Assembly (NCBI RefSeq): GCF_000428525.1
Contig: NZ_AUAC01000002.1
Span: forward strand, 1,172,179-1,236,178
Direction: 5' to 3'
Source: Hellea balneolensis DSM 19091
GTDB lineage: Bacteria > Pseudomonadota > Alphaproteobacteria > Caulobacterales > Maricaulaceae
Length of the DNA stretch: 64,000 nucleotides
The notes beneath the pieces are model-generated. The model was not told the origin of the DNA. It searched no databases and saw only the letters and a list, made by a program, of their open reading frames with translations. Shown here one piece after another: positions 27,753-35,746 of this stretch. Made by a program: the position numbers and the translations under genes. Positions within the stretch are counted from its first letter, which is position 1; each line of letters begins with the position of its first letter.

Positions 27753-28451
27753 ATGCAAAAATTAGTAGATCACATTGTATCCGGATATGATGACGACCTT
27801 AATCAACTGACAACAATGCTGTCCGAGCTTGGAGGTCTGGTTGAAACCATGACAGCCGACTCAGTACGTTCAATCAAGAAACGCGACTCAGACTTGGCGG
27901 AAAAAGTCGTTGAAATGGATAAACGCGCTAACTTGCTCCAAGAACAAATTGACGAGGACGCATTGCGCCTCATGGCCCTGCGTCACCCTATGGCCACAGA
28001 TTTACGCCGCACTATAGGCGCTATACGCTGCGCTAATGACTTGGAACGTGTTGGCGATTTGGCAGAAGGCATCGCCCGCCGGGCCATTTCCATCAATAAA
28101 GAAGATAAAATTGATCTTGCCAAAGGCGTGAGCCGTATTGGTAAGCTTGTCAAAACGCAGCTTTCAGGGGCCTTGGATGCTCTTCTGAGGGAGGATGCGG
28201 AAAAGGCGCTTCAAATATGGATCGCAGATGAAGATGTCGATGAAATGTATAATGCCATTTTCCGCGAATTGCTGACCTATATGATGGGCGACCCGAGAAC
28301 TATTACGGCCTGTGCCAGCTTTCTCTTTGTCGCCAAAAATTTAGAGCGGATAGGCGACCATGCCACTAATATTTGTGAATCGGTCTATTTCACCGTTCAC
28401 GGCAAACAGCTTGTCAATGACGCCTCACTTGAAGGCCAACGCTCTTTATAA
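27753..28451 (+). CDS. phoU: Phosphate signalling protein PhoU
   Basis: This 232-residue cytoplasmic protein consists of two three-helix PhoU repeats. The first holds LRLMALRHPMATDLRRTIGAI and the ERVGDLAEGIARR metal-binding motif, and the second holds the matching NLERIGDHATNICESVYF. PhoU links the Pst transporter to PhoR and keeps the Pho regulon off when phosphate is plentiful. It is the first gene after the PhoB box and lies 18 bases before phoB. In many bacteria it is the last gene of the pst operon, but here it is separated from pst. Confidence 0.96.
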   Translation: MQKLVDHIVSGYDDDLNQLTTMLSELGGLVETMTADSVRSIKKRDSDLAEKVVEMDKRANLLQEQIDEDALRLMALRHPMATDLRRTIGAIRCANDLERVGDLAEGIARRAISINKEDKIDLAKGVSRIGKLVKTQLSGALDALLREDAEKALQIWIADEDVDEMYNAIFRELLTYMMGDPRTITACASFLFVAKNLERIGDHATNICESVYFTVHGKQLVNDASLEGQRSL

Positions 28452-28469
28452 CCCAATGGATAGAACCCC

Positions 28470-29153
28470 ATGCAACCTTATGTCCTAATTGTCGAAGATG
28501 AAGATTCGCTTGCAACTTTGCTCGAATATAATTTTGAAAAAGAAGGCTATGAGGTTGGCATTGCCAGAGATGGCGAGGAGGCTCTTCTTTTGGCGGCTGA
28601 ACGTACGCCCGATATCATATTAATGGACTGGATGTTGCCAAAGCTCTCTGGGGTTGAGGCTTGCCGCCGTTTGCGCCGCCGTGAAGAAACACAAACAACG
28701 CCGATTATCATGCTAACCGCGCGCGGTGATGAAACCGATCGTATCACAGGGTTGGATTACGGCGCTGATGATTACATTGTTAAGCCCTTTTCTATTCCCG
28801 AACTCTTTGCCCGCACGCGCGCCCTACTCCGCCGTGCTAAGCCTAGCCTGCTTCAGGATGTTATTCGTCAAGGCGATATAGAGATTGACACCAAGGCCTT
28901 TCGCGTCAAATGCGGGGATACACCGATACATCTTGGACCCACAGAATTTCGACTCTTGGATTATTTTATTCGCAATCCGGGACGCGTATTTTCCCGCGAA
29001 CAATTGCTTGATGCTGTGTGGGGCCGCGATGTCTATGTCGAAGCTCGCACCGTAGATGTCCATGTCGGGCGGCTGCGTAAAGCCCTTAAGAAAAATGGCA
29101 AGACCGACCCCATCCGCACGGTCAGATCAGCTGGCTATGCTTTTGAGGCTTAA
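28470..29153 (+). CDS. phoB: Phosphate-regulon response regulator PhoB
   Basis: The 227-residue regulator has a receiver domain with acidic pocket ED (9-10), phosphorylated Asp53 in LMDWMLP and conserved Lys105 in YIVKPF. A C-terminal winged-helix domain with GPTEFRLLDYFIRNPGRVFSREQLLD and a recognition helix ending TVDVHVGRLRKAL follows. It binds the CTGTCAT direct repeats seen upstream of phoU and of the porin-pst operon. It is cotranscribed with phoU. The HxlR gene converges on it 16 bases away. Confidence 0.95.
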   Translation: MQPYVLIVEDEDSLATLLEYNFEKEGYEVGIARDGEEALLLAAERTPDIILMDWMLPKLSGVEACRRLRRREETQTTPIIMLTARGDETDRITGLDYGADDYIVKPFSIPELFARTRALLRRAKPSLLQDVIRQGDIEIDTKAFRVKCGDTPIHLGPTEFRLLDYFIRNPGRVFSREQLLDAVWGRDVYVEARTVDVHVGRLRKALKKNGKTDPIRTVRSAGYAFEA

Positions 29154-29168
29154 AACTTAGCGCCAAAG

Positions 29169-29516
29169 CTATCGTTCCAGAAGATGCTCTTGCCCCCAAC
29201 TTTGTAGCAAAGTGATGATAGGCTTCAGGGTTTGGCCCTTTTCTGTCAGGCTATACTCCACCTTGGGCGGAACAACAGGATAGACTTTGCGGTGAACAAG
29301 ACCCTCACGCTCTAATTCTCGCAATTGTTTCGTGAGCATACGCTGCGTTACAGATCCAACTGCCCTTTGCAATTCACCAAACCTTTTTGTTTCGCCAAGA
29401 AGGTGGAATAAAATCACACCCTTCCACTTTCCGCCGATGACCTCCAGGGTCGCTTCTACGGGACAGCCGCCAGAACAGTCATAATTTTCAAAGCGCGATG
29501 TTTTCTTAGTATCCAT
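29169..29516 (-). CDS. HxlR family transcriptional regulator
   Basis: This 115-residue winged-helix protein has the HxlR hallmark CPVEATLEVIGGKWKGVILFHL, then RFGELQRAVGSVTQRMLTKQLRELEREGL. Two cysteines in DCSGGCP near the start are of the type that sense quinones or other electrophiles in YodB/QorR-like members. The ATG at 29516 was chosen; the frame can be opened earlier only with a TTG. It diverges from an SDR and a nitroreductase gene, which are natural targets. Binding in the 104-base gap is inferred from position. Confidence 0.9.
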   Translation of the reverse strand: MDTKKTSRFENYDCSGGCPVEATLEVIGGKWKGVILFHLLGETKRFGELQRAVGSVTQRMLTKQLRELEREGLVHRKVYPVVPPKVEYSLTEKGQTLKPIITLLQSWGQEHLLER

Positions 29517-29620
29517 TTTGTATGTATAGTTTAAATTTGTGCGTACTTGCAATAAATATAGTGGAACTTATTTAGGTGTCACGCATTTAAACATTTGAAC
29601 ACTGAAAATGAGAGCTCTGC
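29517..29620. promoter_or_regulatory. Divergent control region between HxlR and SDR genes
   Basis: The short AT-rich gap must hold both promoters. AATAA and TTATT form a dyad around a 12-base centre near 29551-29572, which would suit a winged-helix dimer. This is a positional inference with weak sequence support. Confidence 0.3.
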
Positions 29621-30418
29621 ATGACCTTAAAAACAATTCTTATTACGGGCGCGACAGACGGCATTGGTCTTGAGACCGCTAAGTTGCTTGCCGCGCAAGG
29701 TCATGGGCTTTTGATACATGGCCGCAATGCGGAGAAGCTGGAGAATGTTAAAGAGACGCTCGCCGCGGTAAGCGGCGCAGGCAATATAGAGTCCTACAAA
29801 GCTGACTTCTCAAATATGGCCAATGTTGAAAATATGGCAAAATCCACATTGGACAAACATAACCGCATTGATATTTTGATCAATAATGCAGGGGTTTACA
29901 AAACCGCCCACCCGCGCACTGATGAAGGACTCGATTTGCGTTTTGCGGTTAATCTCTTTGCGCCATATATCCTTACGCATCGCCTAATGCCGATTATTCC
30001 TGAGACGGGCCGTGTCGTGAACCTTTCATCAGCGGCGCAAGCGCCTGTAGATCTGAGCGCTCTGTCCGGAGATACAAAGCTCGGCGACATGCCCGCCTAT
30101 GCCCAAAGTAAACTCGCCATTACAATGTGGACACGCCATATGGCATGCGAGCACTCAAATGGCCCTTTATTTTCTGCCGTAAATCCAGGCTCACTGCTCA
30201 ACACAAATATGGTCAAAGAAGGATGGGGTGGATCTGATAACGATGTCAGCATTGGCGCAGATATTTTGGTAAAGGCGGCTCTTTCAGATGAATTTGAAGG
30301 CCATAGCGGTGATTATTTTGACAATGACAGCCAGCGCTTTGCCGCACCTCATCCTGACGGAATGAATGAGCAGAAAATTTCTAAACTCGTTCAAGCCATT
30401 CAAAATACACTTGATTAA
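29621..30418 (+). CDS. Short-chain dehydrogenase/reductase
   Basis: The 265-residue enzyme has the SDR cofactor loop GATDGIG (10-16), the NNAGVY segment, the catalytic Ser in VNLSSAAQA and the YAQSK Tyr-Lys pair. An Arg after the second beta strand (HGRNAEK) suggests NADP(H) preference. Closest pattern is the retinol-dehydrogenase/WW-oxidoreductase-like group, but the substrate is unknown. It diverges from the HxlR regulator and is followed 30 bases later by a nitroreductase. The pair looks like an electrophile- or quinone-detoxifying unit. Confidence 0.9.
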   Translation: MTLKTILITGATDGIGLETAKLLAAQGHGLLIHGRNAEKLENVKETLAAVSGAGNIESYKADFSNMANVENMAKSTLDKHNRIDILINNAGVYKTAHPRTDEGLDLRFAVNLFAPYILTHRLMPIIPETGRVVNLSSAAQAPVDLSALSGDTKLGDMPAYAQSKLAITMWTRHMACEHSNGPLFSAVNPGSLLNTNMVKEGWGGSDNDVSIGADILVKAALSDEFEGHSGDYFDNDSQRFAAPHPDGMNEQKISKLVQAIQNTLD

Positions 30419-30448
30419 TTTAACTCACGCCCCAAAGGAGACATGACA

Positions 30449-31129
30449 ATGGACCATGATATTTTACATTACGCCCGCAAGCGTCACACAACCAAAGCCT
30501 ATGACGCGTCCAAAACAATTCCGGATGAGACAGCTGATAAGCTCAAAGAATTATTACGCTTGAGCCCATCCAGTACAAATTTACAGCCTTGGCATTTCAT
30601 CGTGGCGTCCACCCCTGAAGGCAAAGCGCGCGTCGCGAAGTCCACGGAAGAGAAATTTCCGTTTAATTCGCCTTCTATTCACAACGCCTCACATGTTGTT
30701 GTTTTTGCGTCCAAGCTAGCTGTAAGCGAAGATTTTTTCGCTGAAATTCTTGATCAAGAAGAAAAAGATGGCCGCTTTGACGCGGAGTCTGATGACATTA
30801 AAACCGAACGCAAGACTGGAATGGATGGCGCCAGAAAGATGTTTTTCAACATCCATCAGCAAGGCATGAAAGACGCCCAGCATTGGATGGATAAGCAAGT
30901 TTATCTAAATATGGGGCAGTTTATGTTGGGTGCCGCCGCGCTCGGTCTCGATACAACGCCGATGGAAGGCATTGACACAGCCGTATTGGATGAGGAATTC
31001 GGCCTTCGCGAAAAAGGGTTTAACAGCTTGGCAATCGTCTGTGTGGGCTATCATGATCCGCAAGAAGACTATAATGCAGCTCTAACAAAATCACGCCTGC
31101 CACTCTCCACTATATTAACAGAGGTTTAG
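30449..31129 (+). CDS. NfsB-type NAD(P)H nitroreductase
   Basis: This 226-residue flavoprotein begins with the family signature YARKRHTTKAYDASKTI and has LLRLSPSSTNLQPWHFIVA, in which Ser and Asn residues contact FMN. A C-terminal LGLDTTPMEGID and LAIVCVGYHD complete the fold. Such enzymes reduce nitroaromatics, quinones or dihydropteridine with NAD(P)H. The ATG at 30449 was preferred to the one six bases earlier, because AAAGGAG lies at the right distance only for the later one. It follows the SDR gene and is probably in its operon. A strong hairpin lies 19 bases beyond its stop. Confidence 0.92.
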   Translation: MDHDILHYARKRHTTKAYDASKTIPDETADKLKELLRLSPSSTNLQPWHFIVASTPEGKARVAKSTEEKFPFNSPSIHNASHVVVFASKLAVSEDFFAEILDQEEKDGRFDAESDDIKTERKTGMDGARKMFFNIHQQGMKDAQHWMDKQVYLNMGQFMLGAAALGLDTTPMEGIDTAVLDEEFGLREKGFNSLAIVCVGYHDPQEDYNAALTKSRLPLSTILTEV

Positions 31130-31147
31130 GCCCGGACATAACGTGAC

Positions 31148-31176
31148 ATCGGCCAATTACGAGATAATTGGCCGAT
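31148..31176. terminator. Strong hairpin between convergent nitroreductase and Lrp genes
   Basis: ATCGGCCAATTA and TAATTGGCCGAT form a perfect 12-bp stem with a 5-base loop, placed midway between two converging genes. No long T tract follows on either strand, so it may be a bidirectional pause or transcript-end stabiliser instead of a classical terminator. Confidence 0.6.
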
Positions 31177-31183
31177 AGTCGCA

Positions 31184-31651
31184 CTATCGCCCCAGTGGCA
31201 ACTCTGTCGTGAATTTCATCTTTTCCATTGCGAAACTGGCGGAAACATTTGACAGTTTAACTTTACTAATTAGCCTTTGATAGACCCGGTCATAATCAGA
31301 CACACTCCCCACCATTATTTTCAGAATGTAATCCACATCCCCTGCCAGGCGATAAAATTCGACAATTTCCGGCATCTGGTTGACAGCGTCTGAAAACCTG
31401 TCCGCCCAGGCCTTTGAGTGGTCATCCGTGCGGACGGAGACAAAGACCGTCAGCGGCAATCCCACCTTCTCATTGTCAATCAGCGCCACACGGCGTTCCA
31501 AAACACCTTCCGCCTCAAGCCGTTGAACTCTTCGCCAACAGGTATTGAGCGACACGCCGATTTCCTCTGCGATAGACTCAAGAGATCGGGTCGCATCGAC
31601 TTGTAAGATATTTAAAATCTTAACATCATTATCATCAATATTTTTACTCAT
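31184..31651 (-). CDS. Lrp/AsnC family transcriptional regulator
   Basis: The 155-residue protein has an N-terminal helix-turn-helix (DVKILNILQVDATRSLESIAEEIGVSLNTCWRRVQRLE) and a C-terminal ligand-binding RAM domain (VEFYRLAGDVDYILKIMV). It is a little shorter than enteric Lrp and typical for AsnC-type local regulators. It diverges from a cysteine-synthase gene across a 105-base AT-rich gap, so an amino acid connected with cysteine or serine is a reasonable effector. Target and effector are inferred from position only. Confidence 0.93.
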   Translation of the reverse strand: MSKNIDDNDVKILNILQVDATRSLESIAEEIGVSLNTCWRRVQRLEAEGVLERRVALIDNEKVGLPLTVFVSVRTDDHSKAWADRFSDAVNQMPEIVEFYRLAGDVDYILKIMVGSVSDYDRVYQRLISKVKLSNVSASFAMEKMKFTTELPLGR

Positions 31652-31756
31652 AGCGGAATTATATCGAATATTTTTATGAAATAATAGTCAGAATAGTCAA
31701 AAATTGAGAAGATTTTAGACGGCTACCCGCATATTTATATAAAAAAAGGATATGTT

Positions 31757-32794
31757 ATGGTTTCAATTTTAGACACTCAAATTTCTGTACAAGGCGAGGC
31801 CTCTCTGCCGCCCATGTTTAAAACTATTGACCGCCTTGTCGGGAATACGCCGCTCATAAAACTCAACTTGGACTATCAAGGCCGCCGCGTGAGCCTCTAT
31901 GCCAAGCTTGAGTATTTCAATCTATCTGGCTCTATCAAAGACCGTATGGCACTCGAAGTGCTTCGTAGCGCCTATGAAAGCGGGGCCTTGCGCAAAGGCG
32001 ACCTTATTGTCGAAGCAACCAGCGGAAATGCAGGCATTGCTTTTTGCGCTTTGGGCCGCGCTCTCGGTCATCCCGTTCGCATTTATATGCCTGATTGGAT
32101 GAGCCAGGAACGTATCTCGCTCATGAAAAGCTATGGCGCGGATGTGCGTCTTGTCAGCCACGCCCAAGGCGGCTTTGTTGGCTCTATTCAAATGGCCGAG
32201 GACTTGGCGCGAACCCGAAATGATGTCTTCCTGCCGCGTCAATTTTCCAATGAGGATAATTGTAACGCCCATTGCGGCTCTACGGGCCCGGAGATCATGC
32301 ATCAATTAGGGTGCGTTCCCGAAGCCTTTGTGGCGGGTGTTGGCACGGGCGGAACTGTAATGGGCGTGGCTCGCGCCCTTAAAGCCTATAACGCAACTGT
32401 CAAAATCCACCCGATGGAACCCGCTGAAAGCCCAACCCTAACCACGGGTCACAAAGTCGGCAAGCACCGCATACAAGGCGTTTCAGATGAATTTATCCCG
32501 GATATTGTCTGCCTCAAAACGCTTGATGATGTTGTGTGTGTCAATGATGGTGACGGCATTATTATGGCACAAAAACTCAGCGCAGAGCTCGGTTTGGCTG
32601 TGGGTATTTCGTCGGGCGCGAACCTCATCGCCGCGCTGAAAGTTCAGCAAAAAATGGGCGGTAATGCTAAAGTCGTCACCATATTCTGTGACGATAATAA
32701 AAAATACCTTTCAACGGATTTGACGAAGATAGAGCCTGTAAAAGAGGGTTATCTCTCTACGGACGTGACGCTGATAGATTACGAGGTTTGTTAG
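31757..32794 (+). CDS. PLP-dependent cysteine synthase family protein
   Basis: This 345-residue enzyme has the fold-type II PLP signature [10 protein letters not shown] with Lys61 as the likely Schiff-base residue, the cofactor-contact ATSGNAGIA loop and the GVGTGGT phosphate cup. It belongs to the CysK/CysM/cystathionine-beta-synthase family and makes cysteine or a related amino acid from an activated serine. It diverges from an Lrp-type regulator. A ribosome site AAAGGA precedes the start by seven bases. Whether the donor is sulfide or thiosulfate cannot be decided, so no symbol is given. Confidence 0.88.
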   Translation: MVSILDTQISVQGEASLPPMFKTIDRLVGNTPLIKLNLDYQGRRVSLYAKLEYFNLSGSIKDRMALEVLRSAYESGALRKGDLIVEATSGNAGIAFCALGRALGHPVRIYMPDWMSQERISLMKSYGADVRLVSHAQGGFVGSIQMAEDLARTRNDVFLPRQFSNEDNCNAHCGSTGPEIMHQLGCVPEAFVAGVGTGGTVMGVARALKAYNATVKIHPMEPAESPTLTTGHKVGKHRIQGVSDEFIPDIVCLKTLDDVVCVNDGDGIIMAQKLSAELGLAVGISSGANLIAALKVQQKMGGNAKVVTIFCDDNKKYLSTDLTKIEPVKEGYLSTDVTLIDYEVC

Positions 32795-32843
32795 CCTCAT
32801 TAAGCCGTTGTCATTCTGAACGGCCTCGGCTTTAAAGCTGTCC

Positions 32844-33347
32844 ATGACAGTATATATTTTAATGGGCGTCGCAGGATGCGGGAAAAGCACGGTTGGAGGC
32901 GCGGCGGCAAAGCAGCTCAATATCCCTTTTTTAGAAGGCGATGATTTTCATCCTACGGCTAATGTTGAAAAAATGAGAACCGGAACCGCCTTAACTAATG
33001 CAGACCGTTTGCCTTGGGTGGATGCCATCATCCAAGCCTGTAAGGTCACAGAGGAGAAATCCGCAATAATGATTTTGGCTTGTTCTGCCCTGTCCAAAGT
33101 TGTGCGTGACCGCTTGCAATCAGGATTAAATAATCAATGCCACTTCATCCACCTTCACGGAGACCAAGAAAAAATCGCGCAGCGCCTTGCAGCGCGGAAA
33201 GGACATTTCTTTAAACCCGAATTATTGAGCTCTCAATTTAAAGCTTTGGATAATCCGCAAGACGCTATCACCTTGGATATATTTCGGCCTGTTGACGTTA
33301 TCACACAAAAAGTTTGCGATATTATTCAATCAGAACACCAAGCTTAG
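32844..33347 (+). CDS. gntK: Gluconokinase
   Basis: The 167-residue kinase has the P-loop GVAGCGKST (8-16), the FLEGDDFHP motif that binds gluconate, and the lid segment RKGHFFKPELLSSQF. It phosphorylates gluconate to 6-phosphogluconate for the Entner-Doudoroff or pentose phosphate route. The gene converges on the gluconate permease and their 3' ends overlap by 18 bases. It starts 49 bases after the cysteine-synthase stop, so it could be read through from there, but function ties it to the permease. Confidence 0.93.
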   Translation: MTVYILMGVAGCGKSTVGGAAAKQLNIPFLEGDDFHPTANVEKMRTGTALTNADRLPWVDAIIQACKVTEEKSAIMILACSALSKVVRDRLQSGLNNQCHFIHLHGDQEKIAQRLAARKGHFFKPELLSSQFKALDNPQDAITLDIFRPVDVITQKVCDIIQSEHQA

Positions 33348-34652
33348 CAAACACGCCACGACAAATCCGCTGACGCCGACAACAGTCGAGGCAACAGTCC
33401 AGGACTTAAGAGTCTCAGCTTCGGTCTGGCCCAGATAGCGGTTCACGAGCCAGAAGCCGCTATCATTAACATGGGAGAGCAAGCTTGCCCCCGACGCTAT
33501 CGCGATGACCAATATGGCTTTGTCAGGCGCCGATAAATCAGCCCCCACCAATAAAGGTGCAGTCAACCCCGCCCCCGTCAACATAGCCACGGTTGCCGAG
33601 CCTTGCGCCACGCGGACAATCGCAGAAACCAAAAAGGCAAATAGCAAGAGCGGAATGGAATTAGCCGTCATTACGGCGGCGAGTTGTGCGCCAACGCCGG
33701 AGTCGATAAGTACTTGTTTTAACACACCGCCCGCTCCGGTAATAAGAATAACAATACCTGCCGGTAGTAAAGCCCGGTTCATAATATCTTGAAGCTTATC
33801 CAGCGGAATAGAGCGCGAGACGCCAAAGGCGATATAAGCATAGCCCACAGCAATAATAAGCGCTGTAAAGGGGTGACCCAGAACTTGAAGTGTAGATTTC
33901 AAGCGGCCATCTGCCAAGACTTGACCTGCAACTGTACTGCCTATGATTAAAAAAAGTGGCAATAGAATTGCGAATATCGCATGCCAGAAGTTGATAGGTG
34001 TCTCTGCGGCTATTGGCGTTTCAGGTTCAGTTGAGACGGCTGTATTTTTATAAAACCGGGCGAGCACAGGCCCGGCTAATATCATCGCCGGTAGTCCCGC
34101 GGCTGCGCCGAGCAATATAACCCATCCCAAATCTGCGCCTAGCAAATCCGCCACCGCAATTGGCCCGGGCGTAGGCGGGATAAAGGCATGCGTCACAGCG
34201 AGCCCTGCGAGTAGAGGCAAAGCATAAACCAAGAGCGCTTTACCCGATTTTTGCGAGAGCTTGTGAATAACAGGCACAAGAATGATAAAGGCCACGTCAA
34301 AGAACACTGGAATAGCGATTAAAAACCCAACAAGTCCCAAAGCCCATGGCGCACGTTCATCACCAAAACGTTTCAGCAAGGATTCGGATACAGCTGTTAC
34401 CCCGCCCGCAGCTTCGAGCAACGCGCCAAACATTGCGCCGAGTCCCACGACTATCGCCACAAAACCGAGCGTGCCGCCCATACCTTTTTGCATTGAGCTG
34501 ATCACGTCTATAGGCGCCATGCCAACAGCCATACCAATCAAAAGGCTCATGCCAATGAGGGCAAGAAATGCCGGAATTTTTAGCCGAAGAACCAGTAATA
34601 GGAGCACAGCCAGCCCTGCAGCCGTGATGAAAAGCGGCATCATCGTGTCCAT
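33330..34652 (-). CDS. Gluconate permease, GntP family
   Basis: This 440-residue membrane protein has about twelve hydrophobic segments and the GntP family pattern: FLALIGMSLLIGMAVGM, GLGAMFGALLEAAGGV, FIPPTPGPIAVADLLGADLG and the C-terminal SGASLLSHVNDSGFWLV. It probably imports gluconate or a close sugar acid with protons. The partner gntK lies at its 3' end on the other strand, overlapping by 18 bases. An AAGGGG ribosome site lies before the ATG. A promoter with a palindromic operator is visible upstream. Confidence 0.93.
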   Translation of the reverse strand: MDTMMPLFITAAGLAVLLLLVLRLKIPAFLALIGMSLLIGMAVGMAPIDVISSMQKGMGGTLGFVAIVVGLGAMFGALLEAAGGVTAVSESLLKRFGDERAPWALGLVGFLIAIPVFFDVAFIILVPVIHKLSQKSGKALLVYALPLLAGLAVTHAFIPPTPGPIAVADLLGADLGWVILLGAAAGLPAMILAGPVLARFYKNTAVSTEPETPIAAETPINFWHAIFAILLPLFLIIGSTVAGQVLADGRLKSTLQVLGHPFTALIIAVGYAYIAFGVSRSIPLDKLQDIMNRALLPAGIVILITGAGGVLKQVLIDSGVGAQLAAVMTANSIPLLLFAFLVSAIVRVAQGSATVAMLTGAGLTAPLLVGADLSAPDKAILVIAIASGASLLSHVNDSGFWLVNRYLGQTEAETLKSWTVASTVVGVSGFVVACLLSLVF

Positions 34653-34701
34653 AAATCAATCCCCTTTAGGCACATGACAATCTCTAATGAACTGATGTGT
34701 G

Positions 34702-34724
34702 CATATTCTAATATGTCTATTATA
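34702..34724 (-). promoter_or_regulatory. Promoter -10 and operator palindrome of the gluconate permease gene
   Basis: On the minus strand a perfect -10 TATAAT (34724-34719) is followed immediately by the palindrome CATATTAGAATATG (34715-34702), a 6-2-6 dyad placed at the expected transcription start. A repressor bound there would block transcription. A GntR- or LacI-type gluconate repressor is plausible but not encoded nearby. The -35 element is not clear. Confidence 0.5.
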
Positions 34725-34777
34725 GGGGTTGAGCATGGTTGCAAGTGGGCTATGCCCTGCGGCTATCACATGAGAGC

Positions 34778-35746
34778 TTAGCGCAATCCCGCTTTTTGAT
34801 ATATGGCTTCAATCGTCTTCGCTTGATCAAGCATATCAGAGACAGTTAAGCGCGGTCTTTGCCCCGATATAACCTCAATAAAATGCGCGAGTTGATAGTC
34901 ATATGTGGTCGTATCTGTCTCGCCAATCTGCCTTTCGGTAAACTCCCCGTCTTGTGTCGCGCGTAAGCTATAGCCTCGATAAGGCGCGACGAAGCTCTCA
35001 AGCTCTGAGGCACGTCCAGCGCCTTCGGAGACCCGTAGATAATCAGCCCGTTCCGCGCCTTCCGTCATATTGCAATAGATTTTCCCTGCCGCATTTTCAC
35101 CTGACAAATGTGCCGTAAGCGAGACATCTACACCGCCCTGAATATCGGCCTCGATATCGATGACATCTAGAGGGCCGAATATTTGGCGAAAGGCATGGAG
35201 CGGATAGCACCCCAAATCCATCAAAGCGCCGCCGCCCAGTTCGGGCTTATAGCGCAGCTCTCCGGAACGCTTTGGGATGCTCGCGCTAAAATGCCCTTCA
35301 AAAATCAATGGCATGCCGGAGTTCATAAGGCGGTTGGTGTCTTTGTAAAATGATTGAAAAGCAGGATGAAAATAATAATGGAAAGCCTCCATAAAGGGCT
35401 TCCCCGTGCGCAGGCTGGTCTCGGATATGACCTTCGCATCCGCCGCGCCCATCGCCGCCGGCTTTTCGCATAGCACCGCTTTGCCGTGTTCCATCGCAAG
35501 ACCGGCCCATTGTAAATGGGCGCTAGGCGGCAGGGCGATATAGACCAAATCAATATCGGGATGAGTGCAAAGCTCTTTATAACCCATCACTTCGGCAATG
35601 AGTTGATTATCGACGGTAAACTGCAATCCTTTTTCGCGGCTACGACATCCCACGGCCGTAATTTTGCAATCGCCGCGCTTAGAGACTGGCGCAATAATCG
35701 CCTTAGGCGCGATGCGGGCTGCGCCCAATACACCAATGCGGATCAT
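34778..35746 (-). CDS. Gfo/Idh/MocA family oxidoreductase
   Basis: The 322-residue enzyme has an N-terminal Rossmann domain beginning IRIGVLGAARIAPKAI and the family motif CEKPAAM with the catalytic Lys. The C-terminal part holds GGGALMDLGCYPLHAFRQIFG, where the Asp and His of the active-site region lie. The family oxidises or reduces sugars and cyclitols with NAD(P). It overlaps the upstream unknown gene by four bases (ATGA), so both are probably made together. It lies upstream of the gluconate permease on the same strand with a promoter between. Substrate unknown. Confidence 0.9.
   Translation of the reverse strand: MIRIGVLGAARIAPKAIIAPVSKRGDCKITAVGCRSREKGLQFTVDNQLIAEVMGYKELCTHPDIDLVYIALPPSAHLQWAGLAMEHGKAVLCEKPAAMGAADAKVISETSLRTGKPFMEAFHYYFHPAFQSFYKDTNRLMNSGMPLIFEGHFSASIPKRSGELRYKPELGGGALMDLGCYPLHAFRQIFGPLDVIDIEADIQGGVDVSLTAHLSGENAAGKIYCNMTEGAERADYLRVSEGAGRASELESFVAPYRGYSLRATQDGEFTERQIGETDTTTYDYQLAHFIEVISGQRPRLTVSDMLDQAKTIEAIYQKAGLR

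Noticed and set aside
32803..32834. AAGCCG/CGGCTT pair between the cysteine synthase and gluconokinase genes
   Set aside because: Six base pairs around a 20-base loop without a T tract is too weak to call a terminator.
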